DNA of 64,000 nucleotides from Flammeovirga pacifica. GTDB lineage: Bacteria; Bacteroidota; Bacteroidia; Cytophagales; Flammeovirgaceae. Of the stretch, positions 1 to 8,462 are shown piece after piece; the stretch's first letter is position 1; each line of letters opens with the position of its first letter. The notes under the pieces were generated by a model that worked only from the letters and a program-made list of their open reading frames with translations, searched no databases and was not told where the DNA came from. Made by a program: the position numbers and the translations under genes. The stretch covers positions 124,001 through 188,000 of the forward strand of contig NZ_JRYR02000002.1 of the NCBI RefSeq assembly GCF_000807855.2. The letters run 5' to 3'.

Positions 1-438
1 AGACCAAGATTCTTGTGGGTTTAAGAAACGATTATGAAGTAATATTTCTTCTATAATACCGGTCTCTCTTTCAGGTGTATTGTTAGGAGCTAAATGATTT
101 ACTCCATTCACTATAACGCGGATTTCACTGGATGCATTACCACCTAAAACCCCTCTATCTTGTACCAGAACTGTTTTTACTCCTTCTCTAGCAGAAGAAA
201 CGGCTGCACAGATACCCGCTAAACCACCACCAATAACTACTACATCAAAGTTAAGGTATTGACATCTGTCTGGGGTGTGTTTTTTATTACCATTTAAGTC
301 TGTCCAATTATCGTTACTTCGATCACTAAAAACAGTCTTCTCCTTTTTTTTATCTTTTGCCTTTGATTCCGAACTTCCAAGTACAGAAAAGCCAACGGTG
401 CCAAAGACACCGTTTTTAAAAAATTCTCTTCTTTTCAT
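1..438 (-). CDS. FAD-dependent oxidoreductase with Tat-type signal, cut by the window edge
   Basis: The reading frame starts at an ATG at 438 and runs off the left edge, so only about 146 N-terminal residues are visible. It opens with a twin-arginine motif (MKRREFFKNG) and a hydrophobic stretch, the pattern of a Tat export signal, so the protein is probably folded with its cofactor before export. At about residues 63-75 lies a dinucleotide-binding motif (VVVIGGGLAGICAA), followed by GVLGGNASSEIR, which resembles FAD-dependent oxidoreductases of the PF12831 type. The substrate cannot be told. Only 12 bases separate it from the end of the sulfatase gene upstream on the same strand, so the two are probably co-transcribed and the oxidoreductase may act on the same algal sugars. 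Family call fairly sure, function unknown. Confidence 0.8.
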   Translation of the reverse strand, partial: MKRREFFKNGVFGTVGFSVLGSSESKAKDKKKEKTVFSDRSNDNWTDLNGNKKHTPDRCQYLNFDVVVIGGGLAGICAAVSSAREGVKTVLVQDRGVLGGNASSEIRVIVNGVNHLAPNNTPERETGIIEEILLHNRFLNPQESWS

Positions 439-450
439 TGTGCTTACTAT

Positions 451-2100
451 TTATTGTACAGGCAAATTACCTTTCCAACCTTTTTCAAATTGTGCTGTTA
501 ATTCAGCAACCAATTCAGGCTTTTGTTCAGCAATATTTTTAGTTTCCTTTGGATCATTAATATGATCATACAATTCAACAAATAGTGGCGCTTTATCTTT
601 ATTTTTTCTATCCTTCCAGATAATGATTCTATAATCTTTCGTTCTCATAGAGTAGCCCATAATATCATTCTCAAACAAGGCTCTATCCCATTCTTCTTTC
701 ATTTGATCTTTGATACCTTCTTCCACTTCTTCGATCAATGGTCCAAAATAAGTTTCACGCATTCCTTTTGATAAAGGATTTGCTGCCCATTCTCTCAACG
801 CAGGGGTAGGGAATTGACTAAATACAGCCTCTTTCCATTTTAATTTAGGTTGATCTAACAGTGCTTTAAACGATTGACCTTCTAAATGATTAGGTTGGGG
901 TATATCAGCTAATTCACACAATGTAGGATACATATCTACTAGTTCAACCAGTGCATCTGAAGCTTGGCCTCTGTTATTTTCATTTTGGAATGGACTCCAA
1001 ACAATTAGAGGTACTCGTGTTGCAATTTCATAGTTAGTAGCTTTACCCCATACACCCATTTCACCTAAATGGAAGCCATGATCAGACCATACCATAACAA
1101 TAGTATTGTCTAGTACACCTTCTTCTTTTAAAAACGAAAGTACTTTACCAATTTGAGCATCAACATAACTTGAGGTCGCTAGATAAGAGTGCTTTAACTT
1201 GTGAGCTAAAGTATCAGGAATATCTCCTTTATTAGGAATATTTGAACGAACTCTTAATTCGAAAGATGCATGCAAGCCCATAGAAGCACCGTTTTCAGGA
1301 GCAGTATTATTTTCTGCTAGTTTAATATCCTCAGGATCGTATAAATCCCAATATTTTTTAGGTGCTACAAAATTTAAGTGAGGTGAAATGTAACCTAATC
1401 CCATAAAAAATGGTTGATCAGGAGATTCAGTAATCATCTTTTTAAGATTGGCAATTGCAAGATCTGTATTATAACCATCTAAATAGCGGTTGTCTGCAAC
1501 ATCTTCACATTCAAAAGCAGGTCCTAATCCTAATCCATACTTCGCTTCCGCACCATATTTTTTAATCATGGCAGCTTTGTTCGCTTTAAAAATCTTTTGA
1601 TTCTTAGGGTTCACGTATCCACCAATTAAACCTTTCAAGGTATTTTTAATAAGTTTCTTATCTGGTTTCATCGACCAAGATTTCTCTGGGTCATTGTATT
1701 TACCATGGTATACTTTACCTACATTAATTGTGGTATATCCATTTTCCTTAAAATGTTGCGGTAACGTAATAATGTCAGGATTTTCATCTCTAAAATACGT
1801 GTAGTTTTCAATTACATTAATTGTTTCTGGGCGAGCACCGGTCATTAAACTGGCTCTTGAAGGACTACAAATTGCCTGCTGACAATAAGCACGGTTGAAT
1901 TGAGTGCCTTGTTTAGATAGTTTATCTAATGTAGGCGTTACGGCAATACTATTGTCGTAAGAGCTCATTTCAGGTCTTAAATCATCTATAGAGATGAATA
2001 AGATGTTCGGCTTTTTCTTAGTGATGTGTTTGTTCGTACATCCAATCATCAGTAAACTACTGATCATTAGAAGAAGTAAATAATTCAATCTCAATTTCAT
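451..2100 (-). CDS. Sulfatase lipoprotein, iduronate-2-sulfatase-like (S1_7 type suspected)
   Basis: This 549-residue protein should remove sulfate esters from a polysaccharide or oligosaccharide. It begins with a lipoprotein signal (LLMIGC, Cys21), so it is probably anchored in the periplasm or outer membrane. The N-terminal metal site is visible as SIDDLRPE (Asp39, Asp40). The formylglycine motif is Cys78 in CSPSR, the C-x-P-S-R form that needs a formylglycine-generating enzyme, which is not in this window. SDHGFHLGE, further on, is another typical sulfatase metal/active-site stretch. The DDLRPE motif is typical of iduronate-2-sulfatase-like enzymes, which SulfAtlas places in S1_7. An S1_7 enzyme is part of the Zobellia carrageenan regulon. 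It diverges from GH127 across a 608-base gap. Desulfation of carrageenan is inferred from context. Confidence 0.9.
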   Translation of the reverse strand: MKLRLNYLLLLMISSLLMIGCTNKHITKKKPNILFISIDDLRPEMSSYDNSIAVTPTLDKLSKQGTQFNRAYCQQAICSPSRASLMTGARPETINVIENYTYFRDENPDIITLPQHFKENGYTTINVGKVYHGKYNDPEKSWSMKPDKKLIKNTLKGLIGGYVNPKNQKIFKANKAAMIKKYGAEAKYGLGLGPAFECEDVADNRYLDGYNTDLAIANLKKMITESPDQPFFMGLGYISPHLNFVAPKKYWDLYDPEDIKLAENNTAPENGASMGLHASFELRVRSNIPNKGDIPDTLAHKLKHSYLATSSYVDAQIGKVLSFLKEEGVLDNTIVMVWSDHGFHLGEMGVWGKATNYEIATRVPLIVWSPFQNENNRGQASDALVELVDMYPTLCELADIPQPNHLEGQSFKALLDQPKLKWKEAVFSQFPTPALREWAANPLSKGMRETYFGPLIEEVEEGIKDQMKEEWDRALFENDIMGYSMRTKDYRIIIWKDRKNKDKAPLFVELYDHINDPKETKNIAEQKPELVAELTAQFEKGWKGNLPVQ

Positions 2101-2167
2101 TATAATAATAGTTTAATTTGTATGGGTCAATATCGCTACAAGTTCGTTACAACAATTTGTTGATAAT

Positions 2168-2175
2168 CAAAAGTA
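2168..2175 (-). promoter_or_regulatory. Candidate -7 promoter element for the sulfatase operon
   Basis: On the minus strand this reads TACTTTTG, a match to the Bacteroidota -7 consensus TAnnTTTG, about 70 bases upstream of the sulfatase start. I could not find a clear TTTG -33 partner at the usual distance, so this is a weak call based on one motif. Confidence 0.3.
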
Positions 2176-2502
2176 TGTATGCATCAGTAAAAACTAATTA
2201 TTCAGAAATTAATTGACCGGGATAATAAGGTTACAAAAGATATTTGCTCTGAAATTTTAAAAAGTAATGTAATTATGAGTCTCATTACTGTCTTTTTTAT
2301 GTGTACACGTAAATCTTTTCAAGAAAAACATAAGTAATTTGTTTTCAGTGCATAATACCCAATGTCACTTTTAGTTTAAACGTGTAGCAACATAGTATAA
2401 CCCTTATATAATGTACGTTTAACGCATAAAAAAGCCTGTTTAGGGGGGTGATAGGGCATATTTTATCAGTGAAAAAAGAAAGGTTAAATAAGGGGTAAAT
2501 AC

Positions 2503-2526
2503 TGGGTATTTTGGGCAATGTACCCA
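2503..2526. promoter_or_regulatory. Inverted repeat TGGGTA-N12-TACCCA, possible operator
   Basis: A perfect 6-base dyad with a 12-base spacer lies in the divergent region about 190 bases upstream of the GH127 gene. Another GGGTA-like run (GGGGTAAATA) precedes it at about 2492. Symmetry and location suggest a regulator binding site. The regulator is unknown and a chance occurrence is possible. Confidence 0.3.
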
Positions 2527-2575
2527 TTACAACATTAAATTAATTTAGAACAACTCAATAAAAGTGTGGTATTGA

Positions 2576-2583
2576 TAAGTTTG
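2576..2583 (+). promoter_or_regulatory. Candidate -7 promoter element for the GH127/anhydrogalactose operon
   Basis: TAAGTTTG matches the Bacteroidota -7 consensus TAnnTTTG and lies 125 bases upstream of the GH127 start. A good TTTG -33 element at standard spacing is not evident. If real, the transcript has a leader of about 120 bases. Confidence 0.3.
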
Positions 2584-2708
2584 TAATGAAAATAATTCTA
2601 GCACGAAGCGATTTATATCAAGTTAAATTAACAGACATATTAAGATACATATAAATAAATCGTCAAGACATTTTCTTTCAATAAGAACAATTAACTTTTT
2701 AATAAGAA

Positions 2709-4739
2709 ATGAAAAAATTACTCACACTTATATGTGCTGCAATGGTGACTCAGTCATCTTTCGCACAAGACAAAGGAATATTAGGTCAAAAGCACACTGA
2801 ACATGTGGAGCTGAAATCAATTAACATCGGCGACTGTAAATGGACTGATGGATTTTGGGCAGATAAATTTCATACTGCAGAGCATGCAATGGTTCCTTAC
2901 ATGGGTGAAGTCTTAACAGGTGATGTTGGACATGCATTAAATAACTTTAAGATTGCAGCCGGTTTAAAAGAAGGTGAGCATAAAGGAATGCGTTGGCATG
3001 ATGGCGATTTCTATAAATGGATGGAAGCAGCTATGTATGTTTACGCTCAAAATGGAGATAAGTCATTATTAGAAGAAATTGATGGCTATATCGATATTGT
3101 TGCTCAAGCACAAGAAGAAGACGGTTACCTTCAAACTCAAATTCAATTGAATGATAAGGTAGATCGTTACGAAAACCGTAAGTACCATGAAATGTACAAT
3201 ACAGGTCACTTATTAACTTCGGCTTGTATTCACCATAGAATTACTGGACAAGATAATTTCTTGAACATAGCAATCAAACATGCGGATCATCTTTATTCTG
3301 TATTCAGTACAGGTGAGAAAAGATACGGTCGTTTCGGTTTTAACCAAACTCAAATCATGGGATTGGTTGAAATGTACAGAACTGTTGGTGATGAAAAATA
3401 CTTAAAATTAGCAGAGATTTTCATCAATAATAGAGGTAAATATAAAGTAGAGGAAACTCCTGAAACTAAGGGTTACCCAATTGGTGATATGGTGCAAGAA
3501 AGAGTGCCATTGAGAAAATCTAGCGAAGCGGTAGGTCACGCTGTATTAGCACTTTACTACTACGCAGGAGCTGCGGATGTTGCTGCTGAAACAGGTGAGA
3601 AAGAATTGGTTGATGCTTTAGATCGTTTATGGGAAAATGTAACAGACAAGAAAATGTATGTTACAGGTGCAGTTGGTCAAGCACACTACGGTGCCTCTAC
3701 AAACAGAGATAAAATTGAAGAAGGTTTTATTGATGCTTACATGATGCCAAACATGACAGCTTATAATGAAACTTGTGCGAACGTTTGTAACTCAATGTTC
3801 TCTTACAGAATGTTAGGTCTACACGGTGAGTCTAAGTATGCTGATATTATGGAATTGGTATTATTCAACTCTGGTTTATCAGGTATTTCATTGGAAGGTA
3901 AAGATTACTTCTATTCTAATCCTTTAAGAATGGTAGAAGGAGCAAGAGATTATTCTCAGCACAACACTGAAACACCTCATAGAGAACCTTATTTAGAGTG
4001 TTTCTGTTGCCCTCCAAACATTGTAAGAACAGTAGCAAAATCTGCTAACTGGGCCTACAGTTTATCAGATAATGGTATTGCAGTTAACATGTATGGTGGT
4101 AATAGATTAGCCACAAAATTAGAAGACGGTTCAGATTTAATTTTAAATCAAGTAACTAACTACCCTTGGGAAGGAACAGTAAATATCACTGTAGAAAAAG
4201 CGAAGAAGAAAGAGTTTGATATGATGCTTCGTATTCCAGATTGGGCTTACGGAACAACTGTAAAAGTAAACGGTGAAGCAGTAGACGCAAAAGTAGAAGC
4301 TGGTAAGTTTGCAGTAGTAAATAGACAGTGGAAAAAAGGAGATATCATTACAGTAGACATGCCAATGGATGTGAAATTGGTAGAAGCTAACCCGTTAGTG
4401 GAAGAAGCTCGTAACCAAGTAGCTGTAAGAAGAGGTCCAATTGTATACTGTGTAGAAACACCAGATTTACCAGAAGGTGCAAAAATCTTAGATGTATATG
4501 TAAAAGGCGGTGCTCCATTAAAAGTAACTTATGATAAAGATTTATTAGGTGGTGTATCAACTATTGAAGCTCCTGTATTGATTAGAAATGATCATAAAAT
4601 GGAAGCAGGAATGTATTCTACTGTAACTAAACCAGATTTTACTGAAACAACTATTAAAATGGTCCCTTATTTCACTTGGTCAAATAGAGGACAGTCAGAA
4701 ATGACAGTATTTTTACCAGTAATTTGGAATAATCTATAA
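2709..4739 (+). CDS. GH127 family glycoside hydrolase, candidate 3,6-anhydro-D-galactosidase
   Basis: A 676-residue exported protein with a Sec signal peptide (MKKLLTLICAAMVTQSSFAQ). It carries the GH127 (former DUF1680) zinc-thiolate active site: Glu354-Thr-Cys356 (ETCANVC) and Cys433-Cys434 in CFCCPPN. Spacing between these positions equals that recalled for the founding beta-L-arabinofuranosidase HypBA1 (Glu338, Cys340, Cys417, Cys418), and Glu338 here sits where its acid/base Glu322 would fall. GH127 was first known for beta-L-arabinofuranosidases. Members in the Zobellia carrageenan regulon instead release 3,6-anhydro-D-galactose from the non-reducing end of carrageenan oligosaccharides. 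The next five genes can break down that sugar, so I favour this activity. Family call secure, substrate inferred. Confidence 0.92.
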   Translation: MKKLLTLICAAMVTQSSFAQDKGILGQKHTEHVELKSINIGDCKWTDGFWADKFHTAEHAMVPYMGEVLTGDVGHALNNFKIAAGLKEGEHKGMRWHDGDFYKWMEAAMYVYAQNGDKSLLEEIDGYIDIVAQAQEEDGYLQTQIQLNDKVDRYENRKYHEMYNTGHLLTSACIHHRITGQDNFLNIAIKHADHLYSVFSTGEKRYGRFGFNQTQIMGLVEMYRTVGDEKYLKLAEIFINNRGKYKVEETPETKGYPIGDMVQERVPLRKSSEAVGHAVLALYYYAGAADVAAETGEKELVDALDRLWENVTDKKMYVTGAVGQAHYGASTNRDKIEEGFIDAYMMPNMTAYNETCANVCNSMFSYRMLGLHGESKYADIMELVLFNSGLSGISLEGKDYFYSNPLRMVEGARDYSQHNTETPHREPYLECFCCPPNIVRTVAKSANWAYSLSDNGIAVNMYGGNRLATKLEDGSDLILNQVTNYPWEGTVNITVEKAKKKEFDMMLRIPDWAYGTTVKVNGEAVDAKVEAGKFAVVNRQWKKGDIITVDMPMDVKLVEANPLVEEARNQVAVRRGPIVYCVETPDLPEGAKILDVYVKGGAPLKVTYDKDLLGGVSTIEAPVLIRNDHKMEAGMYSTVTKPDFTETTIKMVPYFTWSNRGQSEMTVFLPVIWNNL

Positions 4740-4745
4740 ATAGCA

Positions 4746-4779
4746 AAACAGGCATTGAAAGTTATTTCAATGCCTGTTT
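4746..4779 (+). terminator. Strong intercistronic hairpin between GH127 and the transporter
   Basis: A perfect 15-base stem (AAACAGGCATTGAAA and its complement) with a 4-base loop fills most of the 70-base gap between GH127 and the transporter gene. The bases after it (ATTATC) are not a run of T. It may be a partial terminator, or an RNA-stabilising hairpin that sets different levels for GH127 and the catabolic genes. Confidence 0.65.
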
Positions 4780-4809
4780 ATTATCTACTAAACACAAATT
4801 TGAATTGAA

Positions 4810-5862
4810 ATGAATACTTTAGCTATTGTCCTTATCTTATGTGCCAGTTTTTTTCAAGGTACATTTGGATTAGGAATGAAACATATCGCTCCCGTTAAAT
4901 GGGAAAATTGGTGGATCGTCCATGCGACGGTTGCTATGATTGCTTTCCCCATGCTCTGGTCGTTGATTGCGGTACCAGAGACCTTTACTATCATTGGAGA
5001 AACCTCTACAAATGTTCTTTTCATGGCCATGCTTTTTGGCTTTTTATGGGGCATTGGAGGGATTCTTTTTGGCGTTTCTGTAGAATACACAGGCGTTAGT
5101 ATTACTTACGGTATTGTGATGGGCTTGGCTGCTTCAGTTGGTTCTTTAATTCCTATGTTCCAAATGGAACAACTGCCTGCCAACTTTAATATAGTATTAG
5201 TAGGTGTGGCTTTCTTGTTAGTGGGTGTAGGTATTACCGCAGTAGCAGGAGTAAAAAGAGACAAAGTACAAAATGCAGTAGTAGAGGAAGAAGTAGAAGA
5301 AGACGGAGATGTGTTAGTTGCCGCTCCTAAAACAGCAACAACTCCAAAAAAATCAATTCAAACAGGTGTAGCAATAGCAGTAACAAGTGGTGTGTTATCA
5401 GCATTATTAAATGTAGGATTTACCAACGCTTTACCAGTAGCTGAATTAGCAACAACAAAATATGGAGTGAACCCCACCGATGCAAGTTTAGTAGCTTGGG
5501 TAGTGGTATTAATGGGGGCTTATTTGATGAATGCAGGTTTCGCTATTTTCAAAATGGTGAAAAATAATTCATTCGGATCATTTGTCGTTTCAGGTGGTAA
5601 AAAAGCCTATTTCTGGTCGATAGCAGCAGGTTTATTCTGGTTTGCAGCATTAGGGGTATACGGTCAAGGAGCAGCAGCTATGGGTGACTTAGGTCCTGTC
5701 GTAGGCTGGCCAATGATGTTAGGTATTTCCTTAATTGTAAGTAATGTTTGGGGATATCGCTCAGGTGAATGGAAGAATGCATCAGGTCCTTTCAAGATTC
5801 TTTTAGGAGGATTGGGAGTACTGATTTTTGCAATCTGTATCCTAGGTTACGCTAACGCTTAA
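4810..5862 (+). CDS. RhaT-family sugar:proton symporter, candidate anhydrogalactose importer
   Basis: A 350-residue inner-membrane protein with about ten hydrophobic segments. It resembles E. coli RhaT (L-rhamnose:H+ symporter, drug/metabolite transporter superfamily) in length and in stretches such as FGFLWGIGGILFG in the N-half, a GVLSALLNVGF-like start of the second half, and the C-terminal GEWKNASG that matches the EWNNAGRRP region of RhaT. A charged loop rich in Glu (about residues 158-180) separates the halves. It sits 18 bases upstream of the cycloisomerase gene in the anhydrogalactose operon, far from the rhamnose isomerase/kinase genes at 54-57 kb. Import of 3,6-anhydrogalactose is therefore my inference. 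Rhamnose uptake remains possible, as no other rhamnose importer is visible in the window. Confidence 0.8.
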   Translation: MNTLAIVLILCASFFQGTFGLGMKHIAPVKWENWWIVHATVAMIAFPMLWSLIAVPETFTIIGETSTNVLFMAMLFGFLWGIGGILFGVSVEYTGVSITYGIVMGLAASVGSLIPMFQMEQLPANFNIVLVGVAFLLVGVGITAVAGVKRDKVQNAVVEEEVEEDGDVLVAAPKTATTPKKSIQTGVAIAVTSGVLSALLNVGFTNALPVAELATTKYGVNPTDASLVAWVVVLMGAYLMNAGFAIFKMVKNNSFGSFVVSGGKKAYFWSIAAGLFWFAALGVYGQGAAAMGDLGPVVGWPMMLGISLIVSNVWGYRSGEWKNASGPFKILLGGLGVLIFAICILGYANA

Positions 5863-5880
5863 TTAGCAAATAATAGAACA

Positions 5881-7029
5881 ATGAAAATAAAAGATATACA
5901 ACCTTATGTATTGTCACAAGATCTGGAAACACCGTTTTTCTTTTCTCAGTGGCACTACGCCTCACGCAAGATCTGTCTAGTAAAGATTACTTTAGAAGAC
6001 GGAACTTATGGTTGGGGTGAAGGTTACGGTCCAGCCGATATGATCAAACAAGGGATTGAATTTTTCAAGCCTTTTGTGATCGGTGAGAACGTATTAGAAA
6101 ATGAGAAGATTTGGCAGGTGATGTACTTGCGTTCGTTGGATTTTGGTCGTAGCGGTATTTTTAATGCAGCGATTTCTGCCATTGATTTAGCGATTTGGGA
6201 TTTGAAAGGTAAAGTGCTCAACCAACCGGTATCTGTATTGCTTGGAGGCGTGAAAAACCCAGTGATTCATCCTTACGCTACAGGCTTTTATTTTACAGAC
6301 TCACCTACCTTGGATGAAGATCTGAAAAGAGAAGCAGAATACTATAAAGCCAATGGTTTTAGAGCAGCAAAAATGAAAGTAGGATTAGGCTTAGAAAAAG
6401 ACCTTCACTACGTTCATTTATTGAAAGAAGCACTAGGCGATGATGTCAAATTAATGATTGATTCTAACCATGCTTACAACTACCGTGAGGCTTTGGAACT
6501 ATGTAAAAAGATCGAGCACCTGAACATAGGTTGGTTCGAAGAACCGGTTCATCCGGAAGATTACAAGGGGTATCAAAAGCTAAGAGAAAATACCACTATT
6601 CCTATTGCAGGAGGCGAATGTGAGTACCACAAACACGGTTTCAAACGCTTGTTTGAGAACGAATGTGTAGACATCGCACAGCCCGATATAGCAGCAACAG
6701 GAGGTTTGACAGAAGTGAAGCGCATCGCCGCTTTGGCATCTGCTTACCATAAAGATATTGTTCCTCACTCATGGGGTACTTGGATCGCGATAAGTGCCGC
6801 CGTACATTTTGTAGGCAACTTGGATAAAAACCCAGGCCGAATGTACATGGATGCACCAATGATAGAATTGGATCGTACCGAAAACCCATTGAGAGATGAT
6901 GTGACCGTCCCAAGTATTGAGGTGGTCAATGGAGAAATAAAAGTGCCTCAAACACCAGGTTTAGGGGTAGATGTAAACGAAGAATTCCTAGAGAAATATG
7001 CAATCGACAGTAGAACAGAGTTTGCTTAA
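5881..7029 (+). CDS. Enolase-superfamily enzyme, candidate 3,6-anhydrogalactonate cycloisomerase
   Basis: A 382-residue cytosolic enzyme of the mandelate racemase/muconate-lactonizing group. The catalytic pattern is complete: Lys164-x-Lys166, metal ligands Asp194 (DSNHAY), Glu220 (WFEEP) and Glu246 (GGECEY), and His296 (VPHSWGTW). On sequence alone it could be a galactonate-type sugar acid dehydratase. In agar- and carrageenan-degrading bacteria an enzyme of this superfamily opens 3,6-anhydrogalactonate to 2-keto-3-deoxygalactonate, and it sits beside an aldehyde dehydrogenase that makes the acid. The same arrangement is present here, with a KDGal kinase and aldolase following. The last 32 bases overlap the dehydrogenase gene, so translation is probably coupled. 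Confidence 0.85.
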   Translation: MKIKDIQPYVLSQDLETPFFFSQWHYASRKICLVKITLEDGTYGWGEGYGPADMIKQGIEFFKPFVIGENVLENEKIWQVMYLRSLDFGRSGIFNAAISAIDLAIWDLKGKVLNQPVSVLLGGVKNPVIHPYATGFYFTDSPTLDEDLKREAEYYKANGFRAAKMKVGLGLEKDLHYVHLLKEALGDDVKLMIDSNHAYNYREALELCKKIEHLNIGWFEEPVHPEDYKGYQKLRENTTIPIAGGECEYHKHGFKRLFENECVDIAQPDIAATGGLTEVKRIAALASAYHKDIVPHSWGTWIAISAAVHFVGNLDKNPGRMYMDAPMIELDRTENPLRDDVTVPSIEVVNGEIKVPQTPGLGVDVNEEFLEKYAIDSRTEFA

Positions 7030-8461
7030 ATTCGGAAGCAAAAAACTTTATATTGATGGAGAGTTTGTAGACGGTTCTGACCGTGCAACTTTCATGGCTT
7101 TGTGTCCACATGATAATCAACCGATATGTGAGATCGCACAGGCTTCCAAAGAAGATACATTACGTGCCTTGGATGCAGCAGAAGCAGGTTTCCAAGTATG
7201 GTCTAAGACGCCTTTAGAAGAGCGTTTGGAAAAGGTACTTCAATTAAGAGAAAAGATGTTAGAAAATGGCGACCGTTTAAGAGAAGCGGTATGTCATGAG
7301 ATGGGTAAAACTTGGGATGCCTCAGGTGAAGACTTACAAAGTATCACCGATTCATTAGAGTTTTATGCGCACGAAATGCGTATCAAAGAGAACTTTAGCA
7401 TTGAGGATAGAGCAGGTACACATACCCATAGAATGGTGTATCAACCGTTGGGTGTTGTGACGGCATTTTTAGCATGGAACTTCCCATTGCTAAACCTTGG
7501 TTTTAAGTTAGGTCCAGCCTTAGTTACAGGTTGTTCTATCGTGATCAAAGCCTCAGAGTCATCGACTATATCTTCATTGATTATAGCAGAATTAGCACAT
7601 GAAGTAGGTTTCCCTAAAGGGGTGATCACCGTACTTTGTGGTAACCGTAATAATGTAGGAGTTCCATTGTGTGAGAGTACTATTCCACGTTTGATCACGA
7701 TGATTGGCTCAACTTTTACAGCACAGAAATTAATTGAACAATCTGTCAAGACATCGATCAAAAGATACTCAATGGAATGTGGTGGTAACGCCCCATTTAT
7801 CTTGTTCAATGATGGCAATATGGAAGATGCATTGGGTATAACGAATGCGATTAAATTTGGCGGCAATGCAGGTCAAGTTTGTGTAGCACCGAACCGATTC
7901 TTTATTCAGGAAGGAGTGTATGACGAGTTCACTACCAAATTAACAGAAAGTGCGAAAGCAACGAAGTTAGGTTTCTTCCAAGAAGAGGGCATCAATATGG
8001 GTCCATTGGCGAATCAAGCACAAATTAAATCGGTACAACATTTTGTAGACGAGTGTGTGAGAGAAGGTGGTAAAATCTTAGCCGGAGGTCATAAGATCGA
8101 AGGAGAAGGCAACTACTTCGCCCCAACAGTGATAGAGATGGATAACCGTCAGGCGGATATCTTACAGCACGAAGTATTCGGTCCTGTTTGTGTGGTGATG
8201 AAGTTCAATTTATTGGATGAAGTCTTGGCATTATCGAATGATTCTACCGCAGGTTTAGCGTCATATGTATTTACAGAAGACGAGGAGTTATTGGAGACAG
8301 TAGCGATGGGCTTAGAGTTTGGCGAGGTGCAACAGAATGGCGTGAAATACGATATCAACTTGCCTCACTTAGGCGTGAAAAACAGTGGTATAAGTATGGA
8401 CTGTTCAAAGTTTGCATTAGATGATTATTTGGTGTTGAAACGTATCTCAAGAAAGGTATAG
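6998..8461 (+). CDS. NAD(P)-dependent aldehyde dehydrogenase, candidate 3,6-anhydrogalactose dehydrogenase
   Basis: A 487-residue aldehyde dehydrogenase superfamily protein, close in style to succinate-semialdehyde dehydrogenases. The active site is intact: Asn161 in WNFP, general base Glu260 in ECGGNAP and nucleophile Cys295 in AGQVCVAPNR. No signal peptide, so cytosolic. In the anhydrogalactose pathway such an enzyme oxidises the C1 aldehyde of 3,6-anhydrogalactose to the acid. The ATG at 6998 lies 32 bases inside the cycloisomerase gene. The alternative is a later internal start, but the N-terminus (LYIDGEFVDGSD) aligns with the family from about residue 17, so I keep this one. The gene ends 1 base before the kinase gene. 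Confidence 0.88.
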   Translation: MQSTVEQSLLKFGSKKLYIDGEFVDGSDRATFMALCPHDNQPICEIAQASKEDTLRALDAAEAGFQVWSKTPLEERLEKVLQLREKMLENGDRLREAVCHEMGKTWDASGEDLQSITDSLEFYAHEMRIKENFSIEDRAGTHTHRMVYQPLGVVTAFLAWNFPLLNLGFKLGPALVTGCSIVIKASESSTISSLIIAELAHEVGFPKGVITVLCGNRNNVGVPLCESTIPRLITMIGSTFTAQKLIEQSVKTSIKRYSMECGGNAPFILFNDGNMEDALGITNAIKFGGNAGQVCVAPNRFFIQEGVYDEFTTKLTESAKATKLGFFQEEGINMGPLANQAQIKSVQHFVDECVREGGKILAGGHKIEGEGNYFAPTVIEMDNRQADILQHEVFGPVCVVMKFNLLDEVLALSNDSTAGLASYVFTEDEELLETVAMGLEFGEVQQNGVKYDINLPHLGVKNSGISMDCSKFALDDYLVLKRISRKV

Positions 8462-8462
8462 C

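Larger units (their letters stand above)
2101..2708. other. Divergent intergenic region between sulfatase and GH127
   Basis: This 608-base AT-rich region separates two divergent operons and should hold promoters for both. I see candidate Bacteroidota -7 elements (TAnnTTTG) on each strand and an inverted repeat TGGGTA-N12-TACCCA at 2503-2526. A 60-codon minus-strand frame covers 2345-2527 but has no recognisable protein features, so I do not treat it as a gene. No regulator is encoded here. Confidence 0.6.

Noticed and set aside
275-565. 96-codon plus-strand open frame
   Set aside because: It lies opposite the FAD oxidoreductase start and sulfatase end, both of which have clear protein motifs, so it is a shadow frame.
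2345-2527. 60-codon minus-strand open frame in the sulfatase/GH127 gap
   Set aside because: Composition follows the AT-rich surroundings, no signal, domain or ribosome site is seen, and it covers the likely control region.
7441-7866. 141-codon minus-strand open frame
   Set aside because: It runs fully inside the aldehyde dehydrogenase gene, whose active-site motifs prove the plus-strand reading.
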